Below, piece after piece: positions 33,898 through 43,953 of a stretch of 64,000 nucleotides of DNA. How positions within the stretch are numbered: the first letter of the stretch is position 1; the number at the start of each line of letters is the position of its first letter. The notes below the pieces were generated by a model. The model did not search any database, was not told the DNA's origin, and saw only the letters and a list, made by a program, of their open reading frames with translations. Origin of the DNA: Diplosphaera chodatii (lineage: Eukaryota; Chlorophyta; Trebouxiophyceae; Prasiolales; Stichococcaceae); NCBI GenBank assembly GCA_032358165.1, contig JAALGY010000017.1, positions 2,294,001 through 2,358,000 of the forward strand. The letters are read 5' to 3'. A program made the position numbers and the translations under genes.

Positions 33898-36800
33898 TCA
33901 CTCTACCAGCGCGTGGCACCGATTGCAACTCTTCCGGCAGTGCCCAGGCCCCTTATCTTCACCCCACATAAACACTGCAGAGAACGGGAGCAAGGTTGGC
34001 GGTGATGGTCGTGCCAATGTGGAAGATTGCGAGCGTAGGAGCATCATGAGAGTAGCACGAGAAGGCAACAAGTTTCTACCTGGGTTCTTGTCGCACTCGC
34101 CCTGAGCCGCCCACCCTGCACGGTCACCGTGAACATGATGTACCCCTCGTTCTTGTCTGTTCTGTCATGTATGTCCATGTAGTATGTCCATGTACTGTAT
34201 GTCCAGATAATATCAATGTAGGATCCTAGTACTCTGGTGGTTGCGCATTATGTCCTGCGCTGCTCTGTGCACGCTGGAAGCTGGAAGTGCACCTGGGCAG
34301 CCACTGTTGCGGTCTTCACATGGTGTGGCGACCACCTTGTCGATGTCTGCCTGGGTGTAATGGCACGTCCCGCAGCTCTTCTTGCAGGATTTCAGCATGA
34401 AGGCGGCGTTTGCGCTACACTCCCCTGCAAACATCAGGGATGCAGCAGATGGCATTTTGGATATTTTGTTATTTCTTTTGGCAGCGGCACCAGGACATGA
34501 ACGTACTGTGCCACCAGCGGGATGCCACTCAATATCCTAATGGTCCGAATGCGTCAGGGATCAGGCTGCGAGTGAGTCCTCACCAGCAGCGGCCCAGCCA
34601 GCACAGCCTGTGCTTGCAGGATTGTCTGTGCATGACGCCGCCAGCAGCTCGCCCAGCAGCTGCTTTTGCAACGCCGGCTGGCATGCGAAGAAGCCAAAGT
34701 GGCCCGGCGTGTCCAGCGACTGCAGGCTGACCCCCGGCAGCCTGCCCGTGGCAACAGCAGCAGCTCATCGCTCAATCAACAGCCATGCGGGTCACCTGTG
34801 ACACTTGCTGAGCACCCCCCCTGTACAGACAGCAGCAGCCCTGAAGAAGCACAGCGCTGTCGAGTGAGAGAATGCAGCGGCCTGGCACTCTCACCTGCGC
34901 TTCAGGCTCTTTGCAAACACATCGGGCACTGTGGTATCCTGCCGCGACGCCAGGATGCTGATCCGCGCCTGCGCCTCCGCCAGCAGCACCTGCAACACAG
35001 GGACGGCAGCCATGTGAGATGGGGTGCACCAGTCAACCAAAGACAGGGGCCATGTGAGGTGTGGTGCGTCATTACACAACCTCACTGCATCAAATCCAAT
35101 GCCCAGTGGTGATCACAAACTCAGGGTGCTCCACAGCAGAAGCCCCACCTGGCTGAGGTTGAAGGGCAGCGGCTGCAGCACGGCGGTGATGTCCTCCATC
35201 CAGGGCCCCGCCGTCTTCTGGTACAGGCCCTCCTTGTACGCGGCCGTCACCTGCGGCTTCGTGCTCCTGCAGCGCAAAAGGACCTGGTGAGACCCCATTG
35301 CTGCAAGGGTTGGACTTGACCACGACGGTTGCAGGTTGCACGACCGAGATGGGATGGCTCAGGTGGAGGACGGCGGGTGGGGCCAGCAAAATAAGGAACA
35401 CTGCTCACAGGATGCAAGCCTGGTCCGCAGGGTCCAGCTTGGTCGTCACATTCTTCACGATGGGCGCCAGGTGGAAGGCATATAGCAGCCGCCCGCCCAG
35501 CGGCGCCTGTCACAAAACACCACAGTTAGCAGTCACTACATCTGCGTGTTCCTGGTCATCCTGAGGTGTACACGACCTCATACGCCAAACCTTGGATCCT
35601 GCTGTCATGGCCAGAGCTGCTGCAGCTGCTGACATGCTGGCACAGGCACGCCGGCAGCAGAGCAGCCGCACCTGGGCAACCGTCTTGAGCAGCTCGGCGC
35701 CTTTGGGATGCTGCCCAGCCTTCCGCAGCAGCCCATCGACCGGGTAGCGGCTGCCTGGAAACTTGGCATCCGCCTTGAGCTCCGCAAACTCCTCTGCGCT
35801 GAGGTCCACTGCAGTGCAGCGACACCGCTTGGGGTTGATGGCGGTCCAGGACAGGCCACGTGAGGTCTTGATGCTTCGATTCTTGGTCACTGCTAACAAC
35901 CAGCAGCGTGCGCTCGGCTGATGTTGTCAGGAAATGATTTGCGACGACACTTCTGCAGATCCATCAAAAGGCAACATGCCGCAGGCATGTACAGCATTGG
36001 ACCACATGGTAAGCGCAGCACGTGCAGGAGTCACAGCACGCCACCTGTGGAACCGCTGGGCGAGATGAGCAGCGCCGCCTGCACCCTGTCTGGTAGGTAC
36101 GCTGCCAGTGCCAGCGCATAGGTGGCGCCCACTGAGCTGCCCACCACCAGTAGCTTGTGCAGCTTCAGCGCTGTTGCCACCTGCTCCATATCGCCTGCAT
36201 GCAAGTTTCCATCCACTGAGAGACACACATCGAACGTGACGCTTGTGATGCCGCCTCGGCGCCAGTATGCTACCTCAAGCAGCTCCAAAATCCGCTTGGC
36301 GATAGTACAGTTCCTATGGTTGGCTGTGGAAACCTGCAAAAGTCGTCAGGTTGCGCGACGGGTGTGGACTGGACTCGCCGTGCCCCGGGCGGTCAACAGC
36401 CAGCAGACGCAGGCTGTGCTCCCGCAGCACGCCCTCATCAAACAACGCCGCCTCCAGCCGGCTGCTGGCTGACCTGTGGTGCATGACAACAGCATCGTTT
36501 TCAACAATGTCACAGGTGTCAGTGTGTGTGCGCTGTGCTGCAGCACGATTACGCCACACAGGCATGCATGCTACCCAATGGCTGCCTGAGTGAGACGTGG
36601 TGAAGTGCAGAGATGTGCACCAGCCTCCGCTGGCTGGTTGCGCAAGATGGTATGATGCTAAGCAGGCAGCCATTACTTCTTGTGTCGGCTGCATGATCAC
36701 AAGTGGACCATGTGCACACTGATGTACCTGTGGAGGTACAGCAGTGTGTATGTTGCTGTTGGTTCGCCACGCAGGCTGTAGGAAACGTTCCGGCCGTCTG

Positions 36801-37132
36801 TCAGCGTCACAAATGCCGAAGTCTGCACAATGGCCACGGGCTCGACAGGAAATTTCAGCAAGGCCCCTAGGCCCACTGCAACCACAGCCACCTGCACGGT
36901 GAAAAGTTAAAGATCACCTTGCTTTGACTTTCAGAGTGGATCGCTCCAACCAACCCGCAGCAGAAGCAGGCTGCGGTGGCAAGACCAGGCAGAGTGGTAC
37001 CTGCACAGCGATGAACGTGGCCAGCCAGCTGGAGGCTGATGTCTTGCGGAGCTCCTCCACCTTCACAGCTACTCGTGACTTCGGCGGCATGACTGCCACG
37101 CTGCCTGCAGTAACGTCATCGACACACGCCAT
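33898..37132 (-). CDS. Membrane-anchored alpha/beta hydrolase with two C-terminal ShKT domains
   Basis: Exons 37132-37001, 36891-36728, 36473-36334, 36194-36045, 35808-35672, 35506-35409, 35266-35149, 34989-34895, 34741-34584, 34424-34293, 34115-34080 and 33974-33898 join in phase to 478 residues. A membrane segment at about 38-57 is followed by the hydrolase: LYLHRSASSRLE, VDRPGHGESSP, nucleophile elbow GSSVG (Ser166), ISILASRQDTTVP (Asp331) and DTPGHFGFF (His359), so the triad is complete. Two six-cysteine ShKT modules follow: SCTDNPASTGCAGWAAAGEC with SCKKSCGTC, then PCEDRNSGCPGWAAQGEC with HCRKSCNRC, each split by an intron. The substrate is unknown. The type II layout would place both parts in the secretory lumen or outside the cell. 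ShKT is known as a channel-blocking toxin fold in cnidarians but is common in algal and nematode enzymes; nothing here suggests a toxin. Confidence 0.8.
34168..34204. repeat. Short imperfect repeat of TATGTCCATGTA in an intron
   Basis: Three near-copies of TATGTCCA spaced by 4-8 bases lie inside the intron between the two ShKT-coding exons 34293-34424 and 34080-34115. It looks like simple slippage. Confidence 0.5.
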
Positions 37133-38234
37133 CTCAACCTGCTGCTCCTTGCCGCCATGTGGTGCAGGCCAGATCGTGCGTCACTGCAGCACGCATGTTG
37201 CGTCAAGAGATGGCTTGGTGCCAGAAAGCATTTCTAGATTGCAAGCATTTGTAGTTTGCAAGTTGCTGCTTGGCTCGGCTCGCAGTGGAAGGTATACTGA
37301 TACATAGTCCAGTGAGTGAACACCATCAGGGTCTGACATACCTTGTCAATAACCTCAGGTGGGGAACTGCACAACGCGCCGACGTGCAATCACGTGCTTT
37401 GCTTGAACTGTCAGGTTGCAGGCGTCTGACAACATACACACACTGACGCCACCACAGTGTTGTTGCACGGCTGATGGCTGGTGACCGGTTGACGCGTTAT
37501 ACCCAAGCAGCTTGCAATCAAGACTTTACGATCAGTTGGGATGGTTTCATGCTGATCGAGCACCTATGCAAGCGCCACATTGAGGACGCTGAAGAAGTAC
37601 ACAGCCATGATGCAAATCCTCGACTACCTACCACCGTCGAAATTTATGTCCGCCGTTCGCGCACCGGCGGCAGGTCATGCTTATGACAGCATCATCAGCA
37701 TGCGCGCTGAAATCGCACCCAGTGGTATCCCATGAATCAGAGGCAAAAGCCTGCTGCACCAACCAGCTGATATTAACCAGAGACTGATAGGCAAGCAGAT
37801 ATTATAATAACCAGAGACTAATAGGCAAGCGTTACCGCCAAAACCAGTGGTCTTATGGTATACTTGACGGTGGTGGATGTCTCTTCCCACTGCATCGTGG
37901 GGGCGTGCAAGCAGCACACGGCATTGCATCAGACCTGAAATGTTACACCAGTCGAGCAACAAAATTGTTTGGGACCGCAGCACCTAGCCTGCATCCTCAC
38001 CCAAACTAGCCCTACAAAACTATACCTGGTCCCTAGGCTTGCACATCATGACTCTCACGGGTGCAGTGACAGTGGTGCAAAACACTGTGTGTGACAAGGC
38101 TGCCAGCCACTGCTGGCAGAGGGGCAGCTGACGACAAGGGTACAAAACCGTGAAGCCACAGTTTGACAGCGGCACTGGTCCAGCAGGAAACACACACTCC
38201 TGTGCCAAGCGGCAGGCAGCTCAGCAGAGCGCAG
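37133..38234. other. Intergenic, 1.1 kb
   Basis: It contains the promoter of the ShKT hydrolase and the 3' UTR of catalase, both minus strand. Apart from a 23-bp direct repeat and a TGTAA (minus strand, 37943-37947) about 290 nt past the catalase stop, I see nothing defined. The stretch is more A/T-rich than its surroundings. Confidence 0.45.
37774..37830. repeat. 23-bp direct repeat, two copies
   Basis: TAACCAGAGACTGATAGGC plus AAGC at 37774-37796 is repeated at 37808-37830 with one change (G to A). The 11-bp spacer is A/T-rich. No flanking terminal inverted repeats were found, so it is not called a mobile element. Confidence 0.7.
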
Positions 38235-39713
38235 CTACAGCGCCGAGTGCTGCTTCAGCTTTGCTGCGAGCTTCTTGCCCAGTGTGGCATCGCACTGAGT
38301 CATGTACCCCACCCAGATGCGTCGAATCTCCTGCGTGCAACGGCTGTCCAGCAGCATCTCTGACAGCCGGCCAATGAAGCGCTCCTGGCGGGCGGCGTCC
38401 CAGCCACGGAAGCGGGCGCCTGGCTGTGCAAAGTTGTTCTCCTTGAAGATGATCGCCTTCTCGCGGCGCCCACCGATGGGGCCGCTGGGGATGGGGTACC
38501 GCTCGCTGTGGCGCACCGGGTCAAAGCGCGACGGGAAGTAGTTCACCTCCTCATCGCGGTGCGTGAAGTTCATGAAGCCCTCGTGGTGATTGTTGTGGTG
38601 CGCTGACTTGGGCGCGTTGACGGGCAGCAGCAGGTAGTTGGGGCCCAGCCGGTGGCGCTGCGTGTCGGAGTACGAGAAGATGCGCGTCTGCAGCAGCTTG
38701 TCGTCCGAGTAGTAGATGCCTGGAACAATGACGCCGGGGCAGAAGGCCAGCATCTCGTTCTCGTTGAAGAAGTTGTCGACGTTGCGGTTGAGGACCATGC
38801 GGCCGACAGGCTGCAGCGGGAACACATCCTCCGGCCAGACCTTTGTCACGTCCAGCGGATCGAAGTCATACTTGTCCTCGTCGGCAATCTCCATGGTTTG
38901 GATGCACAGCGTCCACTCCGGGTAGTCACCCGCCGCAATAGCCTCCTGCAGGTCCGCTGTTGCGTGGCTGTGGTTGCTGCCGCCCACTGTCACTGCCTCA
39001 TCGTCCAGCAGGTTGTGCTCACCCTGCTTGGTCTTCCAGTGGAACTTGACGTAGGTCTCCTTGCCCGCGCGGTTGATGAGCTTGTACGTGTGCACGCCAA
39101 AGCCATCCATGGTGCGGTAGTTCTTCGGGATGCCCACATCATCCAGCAGGAACGTGAACATGTGCATGGACTCGGGCACATGCGAGAAGAAGTCCATGAT
39201 GCGCCAGCCCTCCTGGATATGGTTCTTGGGGTTGGGCTTCAGCGCGTGCACCATGTCTGGGAACTTCATGCCGTCCCTCACGAAGAAGACCGGCATGTTG
39301 TTGCCCACAAGATCCCAGTTGCCCTCGCGGGTGTAGAACTTGACCGCGAAGCCACGCGGGTCACGCAGCGTCTCTGGGGAGCCACGCTCGTGGATCACGG
39401 TCGAGAACCGCGTGATCAGCGGCGTCTGCACGCCAGGGGCGCGGAACACGTCAGCACAGGTCAGGTGCGAGATGTCGTGCGTGACCTCGAAGAAGCCCTT
39501 GGCGGCTGCTCCGCGGGCGTGCACAACACGCTCGGGGATGCGCTCCCGGTCAAACTGCGCAAGCTTCTCTGTCAAATGGTAGTCTTCCAGCAGGATGGGC
39601 CCCCGCACGCCGACCGTCAGCGACTGGTTGTTGTTGTACACCGGCGCGCCGTTGTTGGTGGTCCAGTACGGCGAGTCATGGTGGCTTGACGGCACCGCCT
39701 TGTAAGGGTCCAT
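38235..39713 (-). CDS. CAT: Catalase (monofunctional haem catalase)
   Basis: One uninterrupted frame of 492 residues, the size of plant catalases. It decomposes hydrogen peroxide in peroxisomes. Visible family features are [19 protein letters not shown] with the distal His65, [20 protein letters not shown] with the distal Asn, the proximal haem ligand in [17 protein letters not shown], and [18 protein letters not shown]. The C-terminus QHSAL is not a classical SKL; plant catalases also lack a perfect one and use internal or QKL-like signals. The start [11 protein letters not shown] matches plant N-termini. Lack of introns in an intron-dense region is notable. Confidence 0.97.
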   Translation of the reverse strand: MDPYKAVPSSHHDSPYWTTNNGAPVYNNNQSLTVGVRGPILLEDYHLTEKLAQFDRERIPERVVHARGAAAKGFFEVTHDISHLTCADVFRAPGVQTPLITRFSTVIHERGSPETLRDPRGFAVKFYTREGNWDLVGNNMPVFFVRDGMKFPDMVHALKPNPKNHIQEGWRIMDFFSHVPESMHMFTFLLDDVGIPKNYRTMDGFGVHTYKLINRAGKETYVKFHWKTKQGEHNLLDDEAVTVGGSNHSHATADLQEAIAAGDYPEWTLCIQTMEIADEDKYDFDPLDVTKVWPEDVFPLQPVGRMVLNRNVDNFFNENEMLAFCPGVIVPGIYYSDDKLLQTRIFSYSDTQRHRLGPNYLLLPVNAPKSAHHNNHHEGFMNFTHRDEEVNYFPSRFDPVRHSERYPIPSGPIGGRREKAIIFKENNFAQPGARFRGWDAARQERFIGRLSEMLLDSRCTQEIRRIWVGYMTQCDATLGKKLAAKLKQHSAL

Positions 39714-40197
39714 GGTGGGCCTCTGTGCTCGCTAGTAGACCTCCAAGCCCCAAGGTTGCTCAAGGCAGAAGCCCGTCGCCTTCACAGCCACTAGAAAAGC
39801 CACCGGTTCGCCCAGCAGAGACAAGCTTTAGTGTACGCACCCCTTGTGCACGCAGTGTGGCACAGGAAAGCAAAGGCCGCCGTTGTTGTAAACGCAAACG
39901 TGTTCCCGGGCCGCGTCAGCGGAAGTATCTCGTATAGAATCTGGGGAAGCAGGGAAGGTAGAGGTGCAAATTACCCCATCACGCGGTAGTCAACTGCAGT
40001 AAACCTACTCCCGCATGCCGAAAGCCATGCCTTGCAGAGTGCATCTGTGCATGCGCACCAATCGCAGGCACTATCACATCAATCTACGCAGGCAAACGTG
40101 GCCAGAGAGCATCACTTGACTGACATCACACACTACACACAACACTTCGATTCAGCTTGACTCGCTGCAGCTCTGCCAGAGGCAGCACCTGCATTCA
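39714..40197. promoter_or_regulatory. Region between divergent catalase and GDT1-like genes
   Basis: The catalase start at 39713 (-) and the first supported exon of the GDT1-like gene (+) leave about 0.5 kb for both promoters. A missing first exon of the GDT1-like gene may also be in here; I found no ATG-led frame that splices convincingly. Confidence 0.35.
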
Positions 40198-42027
40198 TTG
40201 AAACCCCATCCAGACACAGCCGCCGATCTGGAGGCAATCAAGGCGCAGCTGGGGGGCCTGCAGCGCCTGACAGAGAGCATGCCGGGCGGCCAGCTGACAG
40301 AGGGCTTCCTCAAATCATGGTTTGTGCATCAAGATTGCAAGCCCACCAAGCAATGTGCACAAATCACTACAGCATGCAGGGCGCCAGCATTGGGATCGTT
40401 TCATGTGCAGGGGCATGATACTCGTGTCAGAGATCGGGGACAAGACGTTCTTCATTGCTGCGATCATGGCAATGAAGAACCGGCGGGCTACGGTACACAT
40501 CCTGATGGCATTGGCGATACCCTTGTCAGTAGCTTGAGCACGAGCATGTCCTCGCTGCAACGTCATGTTGCATCAACGACGTTGCATCGCCTGCGATCAG
40601 GTGTTCGCAGGCGCGGTCTCAGCCCTTGCAGTCATGACAGCCCTTTCAGCAGCTCTAGGGTGGGCAGCCCCCAACTTGGTGAGTTGGTATCCACACAATT
40701 TATCATGCGCTGCACAACGCACGTCGCATGCGCTTATGCTGCCAACGATGTGCTCCTGTCAGTAAGGACACACAGGCGGACTACCTGACGTCCTTCGGTT
40801 TCATCCTGGCTGCAACAGATTTCGAAGAAGTACACGCATTATGCGGCCATCGCGCTGTTCTTCTTCTTCGGCGCGCGGTCGCTGTGGGAAGCATACACCT
40901 CTGGCGCCGGGGTGAGCTGGCGCCACTACGCTTCTTGCCCAGGCTGCCTCAAACGTGTCACTTGCCACTCGCTCCCCATGCGACGATCGGACAAAGACCC
41001 GATGGCCTGAGAGCAAGAGCGGCAGGAGAAGCAGAGATGCTGGCACTTGAGCGTTCGCGCACTCTAGGAGTCAGACTCCTCTTACTTCCAGCACTCTGTC
41101 ACATGATCTGAACCTGGGACCGCCTCCTCATCACAGCTTGTTCCTGGTCCGCTCCCAGGACTCCGATGAGCTGGAGGAGGTGGAGAAGGAGGTGCAGGAG
41201 AAGGAGGCCAAGCGGGCGGCGGCGCGGGGCAGCAACAGCAGGAAGGACCACCCGGGCGCCTCCGACACCCTGGCGTCGCTGGTGCGCCGCCGCCGCCGAG
41301 ACCAGTTCTGCTGATTCGCATGGCACCGGGTCCATCGTGCCCACCAGACTGCCAGCCATGTCCACAAGCTTGCAGGCTGCTTCGCCTGCAGTATGACCAA
41401 GCTGCAAAGCTGGATTGTTGCCCCCCGAGGATGGTCGACGCCCTGCTGTTCGCTGGTGTCTGCAGCTGTCGCCGGTGTTCGTGGAAGCCTTCGTGCTCAC
41501 CTTCCTGGCGGAGTGGGGCGACCGCAGCCAGATCGCCACCATTGGTACAGCCCAGGGCTGTAGGGCCTGCAGCGGGCTGTGCATCCCGATGCTGCGGTCT
41601 GGTCGTGCTCACATGTGCTCATGCGCTGGCAGACGTGCTGGCTGTCTGCACACCGTGACTGTGTGCTTTGCAGGCCTTGCAGCGTCAATTGACATCGTGG
41701 GGGTGACACTGGGCGGCATCCTGGGGCACAGCATCTGCACAGGAGCAGCGGTGCTGGGCGGCCGGCAGCTGGCCACACACATCCAGGAGCGCACAGTGCA
41801 CGTAAGCCGCCTGGCGTCACCTGCCCTGCTTGAAGTTTAGTGTGCACATCCTGTGCGCTGGCAGCAAGCCAGCCATGTCTCGATGCTTTGATCATGGTTG
41901 CGACCGCTGCAAATGCTTGAGGCTGGTCCATCGGCTTACACTGACATCCTTTACTTGCATGCAGCTCGTTGGCGGGTTGCTCTTCATCGCATTCGGTATC
42001 CATGCATGCTTCGAGAAGGTTGAGTAG
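40198..42027 (+). CDS. GDT1/UPF0016 family Mn2+/Ca2+ transporter (5' end unresolved)
   Basis: Exons: about 40198-40319, then 40411-40492, 40601-40678, 40819-40911, 41159-41281, 41466-41544, 41674-41801 and 41965-42027, all in phase. Both signature motifs of the family are present: SEIGDKTFF in the first half and AEWGDRSQ in the second. They sit in hydrophobic hairpins (FIAAIMAMKNRRATV; FVLTFLAEWGDRSQIATI), separated by a charged loop (ELEEVEKEVQEKEAKRAAAR). The HYAAIALFFFFGARSLWEAY helix is typical. Members (yeast Gdt1, human TMEM165, plant PAM71) move Mn2+ or Ca2+ in Golgi or plastid membranes. The first Met is not identified: the frame from 40198 has no ATG until MPGGQLTEG at 40279, so a short upstream exon with a targeting signal is likely. 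Golgi versus plastid location therefore stays open. Confidence 0.85.
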
Positions 42028-42152
42028 AAGAAAGCTTGGAGTAATCGCAGCATGGGCAGTTCCTGTGCATTCAGTCCGATCTGGCCTGTGTGTGTGGCCT
42101 TGTGACAGATAGAGCGTGAGAGTTTGGGTCAGTTGTCAGCAGTCACATTCGG

Positions 42153-42157
42153 TGTAA
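42153..42157 (+). terminator. Candidate poly(A) signal TGTAA
   Basis: TGTAA, the chlorophyte polyadenylation signal, lies about 125 nt after the stop of the GDT1-like gene. Position and motif fit, though a 5-mer is weak evidence. Confidence 0.4.
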
Positions 42158-42619
42158 ACCCGAGCAAAGAACGATGCCATGGCATGAAGTACACTCTGTC
42201 TTTACACAATTCACCACTATCCCTCCCAATATGTTGCCTGTTCTACATTGCTAAGCGCACGCTGCTGCATGACTGTACATGGGCCTCTGCACCCTCAGGG
42301 GGTCTTTGCATCCGCATTGCCCCCCAGCGCCTCAGTGGCTGCAGTATGCCTATGGACCACGTGCAAACCCTGTTGCTGTTGTTCCAGAACATGTGGCACC
42401 CACTCGGCACATGCGGCTGACCCTCCGGGCATGAGCAGGTGATGTATCCCACGGCACACTCTTGCATCTGCTCACCTCGGCTCAGGGTCATCATAAGCTC
42501 TGTCCTCCGCCCCTGGCCGGAGGGGGTCGGGCAACCTGTTGGTCTCTCCCTCCTTTGCCGGCACCTTGCACCAAACAATTGGAAGCAAGTGGAGGCAAAG
42601 TGCTGCAGGTAGATGTTAA

Positions 42620-43540
42620 GTCATCGCCCATAGTGCCGCGCAATGCATGACCATAGTGTATGACACACGTTGGTCAACACTGCGGCTTGAACACTGGTTA
42701 CCTGCGGCGCCACCTGCTGCACAGCCTGGTCGTTGGGCGTCTGCGCTGGCACCTGTCGCCAACAGAATCCACACGGATTGTGGTCCCAAGGTGCAACTGC
42801 GTCTCGGGCGGCGCATGCTGTATAAAGGCGCAATAGCCTCGAGTACGCACAACAGACGTGCAATGTCCGCTCAGGGGGCCGGCAGCACGGGCAACAGGTG
42901 CATGGCTCTGTCCCACCTCCATGTGGAAGGCGGGTGTCTTCTGGTTGGGCTCTTCATCCGGCTGCTCGGGGGGCTCTGGCATCGCACCGCTGGCCACGCC
43001 GCCAAACCCTGGGTCCTTACCCTCGCTGGCGTGCGACTGCTGTGCGTCCGCCTGCACACGCCACATCATGTGCACCTCTGGCGCTTGGGTCACTGGCTAG
43101 CAGCATTGTGTCTTGCATGGTGCTGTGCAGAAACACGCGTGTGTCGAAGGGTTCCAAGGCTGCAGTGGTGATTACTTGCTGATCGTCGCACCGCGAACAA
43201 CCGGACGGCGGTTCCAGCGTCGTGCCGCAAGGTGTTCAGGCTGGGCATGGACTTGAGACAGCCTTCGGCGCTCACCCTGCGCGCAAATCACGCCACTTTG
43301 CACACTGCAACATTCAACGACCTGCTCATGTCTGTTGATGCTTCCAAACACGTATTTGAAGCCAAAGCACCTCGTTTCCACTGCCAACAGTTGCTTGCAC
43401 TGCTGCAGCGCCGGCTCCACGGCCCGCAGTAGCGATGCCATCTCTTTGTACGCTGATGTGCTCCACGAAGCAATCTCCTTTCAGGCCTTCGCGTGGAGAC
43501 GCTCACAGTGGGTGTATACATCTGCATCACAATTGATCAT
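42620..43540 (-). other. Coding-like fragments, no assembled gene
   Basis: Minus-strand pieces look like protein: SAYKEMASLLRAVEPALQQC near 43390-43450; ITTAALEPFDTRVFLHST near 43110-43170; then, after a TAG acceptor, VTQAPEVHMMWRVQADAQQ and FGGVASGAMPEPPEQPDEEP near 42930-43095, ending at a donor (GAG|GTGGGA). I could not link them in one frame or recognise a family. They may be a small unknown gene just downstream of the ABCA transporter, or noise in G/C-rich DNA. Confidence 0.25.
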
Positions 43541-43953
43541 GGCTTTGGAGCTGGAAGCTGGTTGGTAGCTGAGGCAAGTCATTGCAGGAATGCACATGGC
43601 GCGGTTGCATGTTACAGACGTACTCGACTTTGCAAAGTTACAAGCAAGTGCAGCCAAGAGTCCACAGTACCTGTGCATCCTGCTTTGCTGATCGGTCCAC
43701 AAGTTACTTGTATACATACACTAGTTGCAACTCTCCCTCACCAAGCAATACAGTACGGTAGTCTGACCTGAGTGTCCGAACAAAGACGGCAGCAACATTA
43801 ACATCGACAGCAGCTGACCGAGTGCTCATTTGTTGAGGCCTTTCACATAGTTCCTGTTACGGCGTCGCACTTTCAGCTGCGTCATTCCCATGTGCCTTGG
43901 ACTGCCGCCATCCCCAACAACATTCACAGGTCCTCGATTTCAAAGGCATCCAA

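Noticed and set aside
34293..34424. Cysteine-rich peptide as a separate small secreted protein or toxin
   Set aside because: The exon starts in the middle of a ShKT domain whose first half is the end of the hydrolase exon 34741-34584, with matching phase.
38652..39689. 345-codon open frame opposite catalase
   Set aside because: It is the complement of the strongly conserved, intronless catalase and shows no family motif; it is a shadow of G/C-biased codon use.
39686..39937. Frame upstream of the GDT1-like gene resembling a transit peptide
   Set aside because: It begins at a TTG inside the catalase start region, ends in TAA and offers no donor that keeps phase with the next exon.
40728..41111. 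Plus-strand frame with histidine/cysteine-rich residues
   Set aside because: The ISKKYTHYAAIALFFFFGA exon of the GDT1-like gene is in another frame here, so this one is a shadow.
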